Shown: positions 1 to 6,789 of the stretch, piece after piece
How positions within the stretch are numbered: position 1 is the first letter of the stretch
Layout: each line of letters starts with the position of its first letter
DNA from: CAYVUV01 sp964455095
Lineage (GTDB): Bacteria > Desulfobacterota > Binatia > HRBIN30 > CADEER01
NCBI GenBank assembly: GCA_964455095.1
Contig: CAYVUV010000256.1
Span: forward strand, 1 to 11,601
Direction of reading: 5' to 3'
Length of the DNA: 11,601 nt
Made by a program: the position numbers and the translations under genes
The notes under the pieces: model-generated
The model's database searches: none
The model's input: the letters and a program-made list of their open reading frames with translations, nothing else
Told to the model about the DNA's origin: nothing

Positions 1-228
1 CGCGCTGCTTTACCTGGTGTGGCGTCACCACTCGCGCCAAATCGCCCCTTCGGCGTCAGGGGAGGTTTACCGGATATGGGTATCGCTCACAGCGCCGAGC
101 GGGCTGTCCCCCCGAAAGGCATCTTTCTCAACGGGCTGCTAAACGTCTGCCGCTAGCTTTCTGCGCCCGGTCGTCAATCACGTGGGGGGTCTATCGTGTG
201 GCGTCCGGTCACAACGAGGGGGAAACGC
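1..228. other. Upstream intergenic region, no gene recognised
   Basis: I see no gene in this stretch. There is a small potential hairpin around 73-84 (GATA, TGGG loop, TATC). The last part precedes the NHL-repeat gene and should hold its promoter, but I could not pick out a convincing -35/-10 pair. The left end may be the tail of a neighbouring intergenic region or gene lying outside the window. Confidence 0.4.
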
Positions 229-3153
229 ATGCACCGTGATCGGCGACGCGGGTGGGCAGTTTCGTTGGGCGCGCTCGCAGCGAGCGCGCTGGTTGCCAGT
301 ATGGCGCGGGCGGAGATCGGCGATCTGTCGGCCGACAGCGTCATGGGGCAGGCGAACCTGAGCGATGCGACGGCGCTGCCGATCGGCCCCCACACGTTCG
401 GCAAGCCGAGCGGCATCGCGATCGATCGCCTGCGCAATCGCATCTACGTCTCCGACAGCGTCAACCACCGCGTCTTGGGTTGGAGCAACGCCGAAGGGCT
501 CGCCAACGGCGCGGCGGCGGATCTCGTGCTCGGGCAGGCGGACGTCGTCTCCTGGGGATGCAACCGCTCGTTCGACGGCAGCCAGCGGGCGCCGACCATG
601 GAGTCGCTCTGCGCGCCGGCCGGCCTGGCGGTCGACGCGGATGGAACCCTCTACGTCGCGGATACGAACAACTGCCGCGTGCTGGTCTTCGACGACCCCT
701 ACGCCAACGACGGCGTCGCCGATCGCGTGCTCGGTCAGGCGGACGGCAGCTGCAACGGCACGACGGTGAGCGCCAGCCGCTTGTTCCTCCCCAAAGCGGT
801 GGCGGTCGACGGCACGGGGAACGTCTTCGTCGCCGACGGTTCCTGTCGGGTGCTCGAGTTCGACGGGCCGCTGTCGAGCGGCGACGCGGTGGCCGACCGC
901 GTCTACGGTCAGGCCGATTTCACCAGCCGCGGCTGCAGCGCGCTGTATTTTCCGCAGAGTATTTCGCTCGACGCGTCGGGGACGATGTACGTCGGCTCGA
1001 CGAGCCTGGTCTACCTGTTCGCCAACCCGCTGACCGGCGCGGCGGCGCGCCCGCAGGCGAGTCAGACCCTGGGCAGCAGCCAGTGCAACCCCAACGGCGA
1101 GAGCGCCGCATCGACCTGCTTTCCGACCGGCGTGGCGACCGATTCCGGCGGGCGGCTCTATGTCGCCGACGCGCTGAACAGCCGCGTGCTCGGATTCGAT
1201 GCACCGTCCACCGTGCCGCAGGCGGCGCTGGTGCTCGGCCAGGACACCTTCGGCGCGCCGCCGGGCGGCACCACGTTCTGCGGCAACGAGGCATGCAACG
1301 TCGGCGGCCCCAGCGCCGCGAGCCTGTGCATGGGCAACTACTCCGGCTCGGTGGTGAGTTGCGGCGTGCTCTTCGCCGCCGCGGTCGCCGTCGACGGCGC
1401 CGACAACCTGTGGGTCGCCGACGGGTTCAACAACCGGGTCCTGCGTTTCGACAACCCGCGCCAGTCGGACCGCGTCGCCGATCTGGTGCTCGGCCAGCAA
1501 CACATGGCCGCCACCAGCCAACCCGTGCTGGGCCTGGACGGCCCAGCGGTCGGCCTCGGTCAGTCGCACTACCAGGCGCTGGCGGTCGACACCAACAACA
1601 GCCGCGTCGTCGTGTATCCCAACCTCGGCAAGTCGAGCGACAACACGCCGATCGCGATTCTGGGTCAGCCCGACCTCGGCGCCACCGGATGCAACAACGG
1701 CGGCGTCAGCGCGCGGTCGCTGTGCAATCCCACCGCGGCCCTGGTGCACAACGACTACCTGTGGATCGCCGACACCGGCAACAACCGCGTGCTGCGCTTC
1801 GACGCGCCGTGGCTGGCGTGGGATTACGCGACCAAGCAGTACACCTTGCGGCGCGACGCCAGCCACGTCTTCGGCCAGCGCGATTTCAAATCCAACCGCT
1901 GCGGCGCCGGCGCCGAGGGCGTCTGCGGCCCACAGGGCCTGGCCATCGACGCGCACGGCAACCTGTACGTCAGCGACAGCGGCAACAACCGCATCCTCGT
2001 CGATCAGAATCCGCTCACGGCCGACACCCGCGCCGAAGTCGTCTGGGGTCAACCCAACTTCGACGCGACGCAGTGCGAGCCCGGCGCGGGCGGCGCGACG
2101 GCGCTCTGCGACCCGCGCGGCATCGCCGTGTTGAGTCACGTCGATGCGTGGGGAATCGACCAGGGCGACGATCTCTACGTCAGCGAGCGCGGCAACAACC
2201 GCGTCGTCGTCTACAAGAACATCGTCACCAAGCCGGCGGGCGCCGGGGCGGACGCCGTGTTTGGCCAGGGCGGGAACCTGAAGGGCGGCGCGTGCGGCGG
2301 TGGCGCCGACGGCTTGTGCCAGCCGACCGGAGTCGCTCTGGATCGCGGCGGCAGCCTGCTCGTCGCCGACACCGGCAACAACCGCGTGCTGGTTTTCGAG
2401 GATCCCCTGGCCAACGCCACCGCCGACCGCGTCTTCGGCCAGCCCGATTTCAAAGGCACGGCGTGCAACGCGGGCGGCAAGGAAAATCCGACCGCGGAGT
2501 CGTTGTGCCAGCCGTCGAGCGTCGCCACCTCGGGCGCCTACGAGGGCAACGTCTTCGTCGGCGACACGGGGAACAATCGCGTGCTGCGCTACGAGGCGCC
2601 GTACTGCATCGAGAGCTTCTCCCTGACGGCCGCCAACGGGCGCACGCCGGGCCTGCGCAGCCAGCCGATGCGCACGCGGCTGAAGATCGAGCACAACGGC
2701 GCGGGCGACAGCGTGGAGATCAGCGACAAGCTGGTGCTGCGCGAAGACGATGGCGCCATCTATCCCAATCACCCACCCTTGTTCACCCTGTCGACGAAGA
2801 GCGATCTGTCCGCCGGCATCGTGCTGAAGGAATCCGTGCCGCCCTGGATCAGCAACGAGCGCGTCACGCCGAGCGGCGGTCGCTGGGCCACCGGCGATCT
2901 CGAGCTCGAGCGCGGCATCACGTCGTACACGATCAGCACCAAGTTCGTCATTCCGCCCGGCTTCGGCGATGACCCGCAGCGCGATCAGATCAAGTACGAG
3001 GCCCTCGCGGTCGGCGAGGACCTTTCCGGCTTCACCGACGCACAGGCATGGTACCGCGCCCAGTTCGGCTCCACCTGCTTCACCACCGAGCTCGCCTGCC
3101 GCACCAGCGGCAGCGGCCGCACGCAGTGCAAGCCCGCCAAACCGCCGCGGTGA
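229..3153 (+). CDS. Secreted NHL-repeat beta-propeller protein with Cys-paired blades
   Basis: The product is about 974 residues. The start is the ATG at 229, preceded by GAGGGGGAAACGC as ribosome binding site. An in-frame GTG at 196 would add 11 residues ahead of the signal peptide and is less likely. The N-terminus (RDRRRG, a hydrophobic Ala/Leu stretch, then ARA) looks like a Sec signal peptide, so export is expected. NHL-type blades follow, with the 'LYVADTGNNRVL.F..P' core at about residues 72, 141, 199, 253, 310, 394, a degenerate one near 450-460, then 511, 579, 649, 711 and 775. Each is normally followed by 'VLGQ.DF'. Most blades carry a loop with two cysteines (C-x(n)-LC-x-P), which would suit disulfides outside the cytoplasm. 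Residues from about 793 form a separate C-terminal beta-rich region with further cysteines. NHL propellers usually bind proteins, peptides or glycans, or are catalytic. The substrate here cannot be read from the sequence, and no membrane anchor or LPXTG-like signal is visible. Confidence 0.9.
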   Translation: MHRDRRRGWAVSLGALAASALVASMARAEIGDLSADSVMGQANLSDATALPIGPHTFGKPSGIAIDRLRNRIYVSDSVNHRVLGWSNAEGLANGAAADLVLGQADVVSWGCNRSFDGSQRAPTMESLCAPAGLAVDADGTLYVADTNNCRVLVFDDPYANDGVADRVLGQADGSCNGTTVSASRLFLPKAVAVDGTGNVFVADGSCRVLEFDGPLSSGDAVADRVYGQADFTSRGCSALYFPQSISLDASGTMYVGSTSLVYLFANPLTGAAARPQASQTLGSSQCNPNGESAASTCFPTGVATDSGGRLYVADALNSRVLGFDAPSTVPQAALVLGQDTFGAPPGGTTFCGNEACNVGGPSAASLCMGNYSGSVVSCGVLFAAAVAVDGADNLWVADGFNNRVLRFDNPRQSDRVADLVLGQQHMAATSQPVLGLDGPAVGLGQSHYQALAVDTNNSRVVVYPNLGKSSDNTPIAILGQPDLGATGCNNGGVSARSLCNPTAALVHNDYLWIADTGNNRVLRFDAPWLAWDYATKQYTLRRDASHVFGQRDFKSNRCGAGAEGVCGPQGLAIDAHGNLYVSDSGNNRILVDQNPLTADTRAEVVWGQPNFDATQCEPGAGGATALCDPRGIAVLSHVDAWGIDQGDDLYVSERGNNRVVVYKNIVTKPAGAGADAVFGQGGNLKGGACGGGADGLCQPTGVALDRGGSLLVADTGNNRVLVFEDPLANATADRVFGQPDFKGTACNAGGKENPTAESLCQPSSVATSGAYEGNVFVGDTGNNRVLRYEAPYCIESFSLTAANGRTPGLRSQPMRTRLKIEHNGAGDSVEISDKLVLREDDGAIYPNHPPLFTLSTKSDLSAGIVLKESVPPWISNERVTPSGGRWATGDLELERGITSYTISTKFVIPPGFGDDPQRDQIKYEALAVGEDLSGFTDAQAWYRAQFGSTCFTTELACRTSGSGRTQCKPAKPPR

Positions 3154-3188
3154 CGCACCGCCCTGACATTGGGACGACAATACGCTCG

Positions 3189-3270
3189 CCACGAAGAGCA
3201 CCGAGAACACGAAGAAAGAAGGGCCGAAAGCAGTTCAGATTCTTCTTCGAGATCTTCGTGCCCTTCGTGG
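3189..3270. repeat. Inverted pair of 9-nt-periodic repeats (possible large hairpin)
   Basis: Two 28-nt arms, 3189-3216 and 3243-3270, are reverse complements at 23 of 28 positions, with a 26-nt spacer. Each arm is itself built of 9-nt units: CACGAAGAG, CACCGAGAA, CACGAAGAA on the left, and (read on the minus strand) CACGAAGGG, CACGAAGAT, CTCGAAGAA on the right. The right arm is flanked by similar purine-rich sequence. It lies between two co-directional genes. From memory, units of this CACGAAG type occur in intergenic regions of many environmental bacteria and produce spurious HEGHE-like translations. A folded transcript could slow or end transcription after the NHL gene, but there is no U-tract. 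Confidence 0.75.
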
Positions 3271-3319
3271 TGAACTTCTTCTTTCACGTCAGGGTGACTT
3301 CGGGGAAAACTAATTCGCG

Positions 3320-4084
3320 ATGCCGTCTCGCCACATCCTGAGCTTCGCCGAATATGCCGCCATTCGGCACCCCACGCCCTACGTCGTCGACGTCGCGCGC
3401 GACGGCTCGCACCTGGTGATCTTCGGCTCGCAGCACAGCTCGGATCCGGCGTTGCCGATGTTCGACCAGCTCGAGGCGGCGTTCGTGCAGCTCGCGCCCG
3501 CCTTCGCGCTGCACGAGGGCACGCCACCGCACCCCGAGCCCGAGCGCGAGGTGGCGATCCGCCGCCACGGCGAGGCCGGGCTGGTGCGACACCTCGCGGT
3601 ACGCGCCGGCATCGACACGGCGAGCATGGACATCCCGCTGCCGGACGAAGCGCGCCTGCTGCGCCGCGAGCTCGGGCCCAACGACGCGCTGGTGTTTCTG
3701 GTCGTGCGACAGCTGGCGTCGTTCAACCGCAAGACCGCGCGCATGGATTTCGACGGCTACTTCGGCGACTTCTTCGCCCTCATCGCCCCCGCGCTGGAGC
3801 TCGCCATCGACTGGCCGCTGATCGAACGCGAGCACCTGCGCGTGCTCGGCCATCGGCTGTCGGCGCGCAGCGTGACGGCGCGCGAGACCGACCCGATGCG
3901 CGACGACCTGCCGACGCAACGCATCGCGCGCCTGTCCAACCGCCTGCGCGACGAGCACATGCTGCGCTGCCTGACCGACGCGCTCTCCCAACACGCCCGC
4001 GTCTTCGCCACGGTCGGCGTGTCGCACGCTGTCATGCTGGAGCCCGCGCTGCGAGCGTGGAGATCGGGGGCGGATAGCCCGTAG
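3320..4084 (+). CDS. TraB/PrgY/Tiki-superfamily-like protein
   Basis: The product is 254 residues, with no signal peptide or membrane segment, so probably cytoplasmic. I see the layout of the TraB/PrgY/GumN/Tiki (EreA/ChaN-like) superfamily. There is an early strand ending in a GxxH motif (FGSQH, residues 35-39), a following EG pair (HEGTP, 65-69), a late Arg-rich helix with RDEHM (210-214), and a C-terminal GxxH (VGVSH, 232-236). In the family these conserved His/Glu/Arg residues cluster in a putative metal-dependent hydrolase site. Tiki proteins are proteases, and bacterial members affect conjugation pheromones or are uncharacterised. The start at 3320 has only a distant GGGG-rich stretch as ribosome binding site. 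It is followed by a convergent gene across a strong hairpin. The family call rests on motif order only; the exact substrate is unknown. Confidence 0.6.
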   Translation: MPSRHILSFAEYAAIRHPTPYVVDVARDGSHLVIFGSQHSSDPALPMFDQLEAAFVQLAPAFALHEGTPPHPEPEREVAIRRHGEAGLVRHLAVRAGIDTASMDIPLPDEARLLRRELGPNDALVFLVVRQLASFNRKTARMDFDGYFGDFFALIAPALELAIDWPLIEREHLRVLGHRLSARSVTARETDPMRDDLPTQRIARLSNRLRDEHMLRCLTDALSQHARVFATVGVSHAVMLEPALRAWRSGADSP

Positions 4085-4120
4085 TAGCTCACACGGACTA
4101 TCCGCCGTCTCGATATCGGG

Positions 4121-4155
4121 GTGAGCCCGTCGCGTCGCATGACCGACGGGCTCAC
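4121..4155. terminator. Perfect 12-bp hairpin between convergent genes
   Basis: GTGAGCCCGTCG at 4121-4132 is matched exactly by CGACGGGCTCAC at 4144-4155, with an 11-nt loop that can pair three more bases around GCAT. It lies between the stops of the convergent genes at 4084 and 4182. That position and its symmetry fit a bidirectional transcription end signal. Neither side has a clear U-tract, so it may work as an RNA 3'-end stabiliser or assist Rho rather than act as a classic intrinsic terminator. Confidence 0.7.
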
Positions 4156-4181
4156 ATCACGGGATCAAGCGAGCGCGCGTC

Positions 4182-4910
4182 TCATTTGCCGGCGAGGCTG
4201 CTCAACGTGGCCGGCCCCCACGACTTGAGATCGCGAGCCAGGTTGGCGCCCAGGTATTCGGCGGCCTTGCTCGACGCCGTGCGATAGGCGGCCCAGTCGG
4301 CGCTCGCATCGCGCAGGGCGCTCCAGGTCTCCATCTCTGCTTCGCTCGCGTAGCCGACCGAGATCACATGCGTCACCGGTGAGATGCCGCCGGCAACGAC
4401 CGCCGAGATATACACCTGGCCGGGAAACTTCTGGCCCGTCGGAGACGCACGGAACTTGTCCATCGCCGCGAGGAAAGCCGGCGCGTCGGTGACGTGGAAC
4501 GCGTGCGCCATCCAGACGTGGTCGGTGTCGACGATATCGCCCCAGCTCTTCACAACCCGATAGAGGACCGTCGCGACGGGCGTGCTCAGCTTCGCCATCT
4601 CGCCCTGAAAGGTGCTCCAGGCGGGATCGGCCTGCAGCTTCTGTACGAAGGCCTCGCGCTCGGCGGCCGTCTTGTAGATCGGAACGAAGATGTGCGTCGC
4701 CGGACTATCTCCGTCGGCCACCGCTGCCTGGAGCAACAACTTGCCGGGGAACTCCTTGCCGACGGCGGAGCTCATCAGGGCATCGGCGGCGGCCAGCACC
4801 TGCGGCGCGTTCGGCGCCGTGGTGGAAATATTGATCGTGCTCCAGGTCTGGGCGGCGGCAGTCTGCCCGAGCAACACGAGTCCGATAGCGGCGAATCCGA
4901 TCTGTTTCAT
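4182..4910 (-). CDS. Secreted protein with tandem duplicated ~108-residue domain
   Basis: The product is 242 residues. The start (ATG at 4910-4908) has a good ribosome binding site (AAGGAG, about 7 nt upstream) and begins a typical signal peptide (MKQIGFAAIGLVLLGQTAAA, cleavage likely after residue 20). An in-frame extension upstream is not needed. The mature protein is two copies of one domain at a constant offset of 108 residues with no gaps: LAAAD 39 / LAAMD 147, G-KEFPG 51-56 / G-QKFPG 159-164, SPATH 69-73 / SPVTH 177-181, W98 / W206, KSWG 121-124 / KSWG 229-232. The predicted alternation of helices and strands suggests a dimeric alpha/beta-barrel-like (ABM-type) fold, with the two copies forming one pseudo-dimer. 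That fold is inference. I do not recognise a named family and see no catalytic motif beyond the paired His residues (H73, H181). It is probably periplasmic and transcribed alone. Confidence 0.85.
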   Translation of the reverse strand: MKQIGFAAIGLVLLGQTAAAQTWSTINISTTAPNAPQVLAAADALMSSAVGKEFPGKLLLQAAVADGDSPATHIFVPIYKTAAEREAFVQKLQADPAWSTFQGEMAKLSTPVATVLYRVVKSWGDIVDTDHVWMAHAFHVTDAPAFLAAMDKFRASPTGQKFPGQVYISAVVAGGISPVTHVISVGYASEAEMETWSALRDASADWAAYRTASSKAAEYLGANLARDLKSWGPATLSSLAGK

Positions 4911-4934
4911 CAAGCGTCTCCTTGGTTGGCGTCC

Positions 4935-5010
4935 GGGGCGCTGAGCGGCACCCCTCCAGTGGCCTGCAAACCCGGCGCGCTCCCGCGCGGGTCGGCATCC
5001 CTCCTCCCCC
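4935..5010 (-). promoter_or_regulatory. Structured GC-rich leader upstream of the duplicated-domain gene
   Basis: Read towards the minus-strand gene, this stretch can form several consecutive hairpins. GGGGCGC at about 4935-4941 pairs with GCACCCC at about 4948-4954 through one G-U pair. ACCCGGCGCG (4970-4979) pairs with CGCGCGGGT (4984-4992) with one bulge. CCTCC and GGAGG pair around 5001-5018. The row of stems between the likely promoter and the ribosome binding site suggests a structured 5' leader. I compared it mentally with TPP, cobalamin, glycine and cyclic-di-GMP riboswitches and could not match a conserved core, so no ligand is proposed. GC-rich sequence forms such stems easily. Confidence 0.3.
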
Positions 5011-5065
5011 TTCGGAGGTGCGATACCTACGCACTGTTTTGGCTGATCACTGCGTGAAGTCAATT

Positions 5066-5078
5066 GGGGAGAATCCCC
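5066..5078. promoter_or_regulatory. Palindrome GGGGA-GAA-TCCCC in divergent promoter region
   Basis: A perfect 5-bp inverted repeat, GGGGA (5066-5070) and TCCCC (5074-5078), lies in the region between the divergent duplicated-domain gene (start 4910) and the aminotransferase (start 5169). On the minus strand a TTGACT (-35-like) sequence follows directly (about 5064-5059). The palindrome would therefore sit just upstream of, or over, the polymerase site for the minus-strand gene. It could be an activator or repressor site; the regulator is unknown. Confidence 0.3.
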
Positions 5079-5115
5079 TAGAGGGCCGTGCGCGATGATC
5101 CGTTCCACGCCGCGG

Positions 5116-5144
5116 TTGACAAGGCGGGCGAAGCTCGACATGCA
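5116..5144 (+). promoter_or_regulatory. Possible sigma70-type promoter for the aminotransferase
   Basis: A consensus TTGACA (5116-5121) is followed after 17 nt by CATGCA (5139-5144), a weak -10. Transcription would begin near 5151, leaving a short leader before the ATG at 5169. If real, this excludes the upstream GTG at 5088 as start. The -10 is poor, so this is tentative. Confidence 0.25.
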
Positions 5145-5168
5145 CGGACGCGCAACCGGATCCTGGCC

Positions 5169-6350
5169 ATGAGCGCTGACATCGACGAGCTCGCCGCGCG
5201 CTGCGCGCACTTGCGCGGGGACAATCCGCTGCGCGCGCTCACCGAGGTGATCGCCCGCGTACCGGGCGGGATCAACCTCGGGCAGGGCGTGTGCGACCTC
5301 GGTACGCCGCAACCGCTGGTCGAAGGCGCGCTGCAGTCCATCAGCAGCGGCGAGGATCGGCAGACCTACACCCACTACTCGGGACTGCCCGAGCTCAAGG
5401 ATGAGATCCGCCGCAAGTTGCGCCAGTTCAACGGACTGGAGTACGGCGCCGACGAGGTGCTGGTCACCACGGGGTCATCGGGCGCCTTCACGTCCGCGGC
5501 GCTGGCGATCTTCGAACCGGGCGACGAGGTCATCCTGTTCGAGCCCTTCTACTCGTATCACCGCTCGACGCTCCTGTTGCTCGGCTGCCGGCCGGTGTGC
5601 GTGCCGCTGCGCGGCCCCGACTTTGGGCTCGACATCGACCGCCTGCGCGCCGCATTGAGCGCGCGCACGCGCGCGGTCGTGATCAATACGCCGGGCAACC
5701 CAAGCGGCAAGATCTTCACCCGCGCCGAGCTGCAGGAGATCGCGGCCGTGCTTTCCGGCACCCGCGCGCTCGTCTTCACCGACGAGGTATACGAGTACAT
5801 GTGCTTCGACGGCGCGCGCCACGTTTCACCGGCGACGATCGCGGGCCTGTCGGACCGCACGCTGACCATCGGCAGCTTCAGCAAGACCTTCTCGATCACC
5901 GGCTGGCGCATCGGCTACCTCGCCGGCCCGCAGCACTTCGTCGAGATGGCGGGCCGTGTCTTCGACCAGGTGACCATCTGCGCGCTGCGCCCGCTACAGC
6001 GCGGCGTCGCCCGCGCGCTGCGCGATCTGCCGCCGTCTTTTTACGCCGACCTCGGCACTGGCTACGAACGCAAGCGCGACCGCTTCTGCGCCGCGCTCGC
6101 CGCCGCCGGGTTTTGCTTCACCAGGCCAGCGGGCGCGTATTACGTCCTCGCCGACTACCGCGACGTCCTCGGCGACATCGAGCCCTACGCCGCCGCACTG
6201 CGCCTGATCGAGCGCATCGGCGTCAACGGCGTCCCCGGCGACGTCTTCTACGCGAACCCCGCCGGTGTCCGCTCCATCCGCCTCCAGTTCGCCGTCGAGC
6301 CCAGCGTGCTCGACGAGATCTGCCAGCGCTTCGCGCGCCTCACGAAGTGA
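5169..6350 (+). CDS. PLP-dependent class I/II aminotransferase
   Basis: The product is 393 residues from the ATG at 5169. An in-frame GTG at 5088 would add 27 residues that do not resemble the family N-terminus, which normally begins shortly before the 'NPLRA...INLGQGVCD' region seen here. Fold-type I landmarks are all present: NTPGNPSG (173-180, N177 contacts the PLP ring oxygen), TDEVY (204-208, D205 pairs with the pyridine nitrogen and Y208 with O3'), SFSKTFSITGWRIGY (about 236-250, Schiff-base Lys K239), and SIRLQF with R371 for the substrate carboxylate. Length and motif style resemble kynurenine/glutamine or methionine aminotransferases (the KAT/YbdL group), which use 2-oxo acids and PLP in the cytosol. 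Substrate cannot be fixed from sequence. No ribosome binding site is obvious. It ends only 16 nt before a converging operon. Confidence 0.9.
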   Translation: MSADIDELAARCAHLRGDNPLRALTEVIARVPGGINLGQGVCDLGTPQPLVEGALQSISSGEDRQTYTHYSGLPELKDEIRRKLRQFNGLEYGADEVLVTTGSSGAFTSAALAIFEPGDEVILFEPFYSYHRSTLLLLGCRPVCVPLRGPDFGLDIDRLRAALSARTRAVVINTPGNPSGKIFTRAELQEIAAVLSGTRALVFTDEVYEYMCFDGARHVSPATIAGLSDRTLTIGSFSKTFSITGWRIGYLAGPQHFVEMAGRVFDQVTICALRPLQRGVARALRDLPPSFYADLGTGYERKRDRFCAALAAAGFCFTRPAGAYYVLADYRDVLGDIEPYAAALRLIERIGVNGVPGDVFYANPAGVRSIRLQFAVEPSVLDEICQRFARLTK

Positions 6351-6366
6351 GCCGATCCGGCGCGAC

Positions 6367-6789
6367 TCACAGCCGGGCCGCGTTGCGATAGCTGAAAAGA
6401 AAGAGCGTCGACAGCACGATCTGGAGAACCCAGACCGGGGCGGTCGCCGCAGCGGAGAGGAATCCGGCACGAACCGCGATCACTTCGTTCAGGACCAATC
6501 CCAGTACTACCGGAACCAGGGTGATCAGCAGCACGCCTTTGCGCTCGAGCGGGTCGCGATCGGCCCAGAGCAGAAGGGCGCTCCACCCCACCATCAACGA
6601 CGCGCCCATCCCCATCGCGTAGCGGTACTCGATGCCGGGGTGGAAGTCGTGCAGCCAGTTGGTCGCGGCAAAGAGCGCCGGGAAGAGCATTGTCAGTGCC
6701 GCCAGCCCGTCCAGGATCGCGCCGGCCCAGTAGCTCCGCCGCAGCCATCGAATCGCGTTGCGCTCCTGCATGCCGGCGGCGGCACTCAT
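6367..6789 (-). CDS. Small four-helix integral membrane protein
   Basis: The product is 140 residues. It is strongly hydrophobic, with four likely membrane helices at about residues 21-42, 57-76, 86-106 and 114-134, and a basic N-terminus (RWLRR) and short loops. There is no signal peptide. I do not recognise the family; the size and helix pattern are like DoxX- or DUF-type small membrane proteins. Its ATG (6789-6787) overlaps the stop of the upstream marR gene in ATGA, so the two are almost certainly co-transcribed and translationally coupled. By analogy with other marR operons the membrane protein could help export or tolerate whatever the regulator senses, but that is inference. Confidence 0.8.
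   Translation of the reverse strand: MSAAAGMQERNAIRWLRRSYWAGAILDGLAALTMLFPALFAATNWLHDFHPGIEYRYAMGMGASLMVGWSALLLWADRDPLERKGVLLITLVPVVLGLVLNEVIAVRAGFLSAAATAPVWVLQIVLSTLFLFSYRNAARL

Noticed and set aside
77..86. GGTATCGC shared between the region before the NHL gene and the minus-strand region near 5025
   Set aside because: Only eight bases in common and no shared flanking structure; chance is a sufficient explanation.
252..2972. 906-codon open frame on the plus strand in another frame of the NHL gene
   Set aside because: Almost entirely Arg/Gly/Gln/Ala-rich sequence typical of a frame-shifted reading of GC-rich coding DNA; no domain recognisable.
178..3210. 1010-codon open frame on the minus strand across the NHL gene
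   Set aside because: It is the mirror frame of a high-GC gene. The plus strand has a signal peptide and clear NHL repeats; the antisense product is low-complexity Ala/Val/Arg/Asp sequence echoing the repeats.
2985..3527. Minus-strand frame containing a HEGHE-like Glu/His stretch
   Set aside because: The stretch is a translation of the intergenic CACGAAG repeat; the rest is antisense to real genes.
4911..5034. Riboswitch upstream of the duplicated-domain gene
   Set aside because: Several stems are possible but no conserved core of a known class could be matched; kept only as a structured-leader candidate.
5088..5168. GTG at 5088 as start of the aminotransferase
   Set aside because: The extra 27 residues do not look like a family N-terminus and would overlap a TTGACA promoter candidate; the GAGGG is too close to the GTG.
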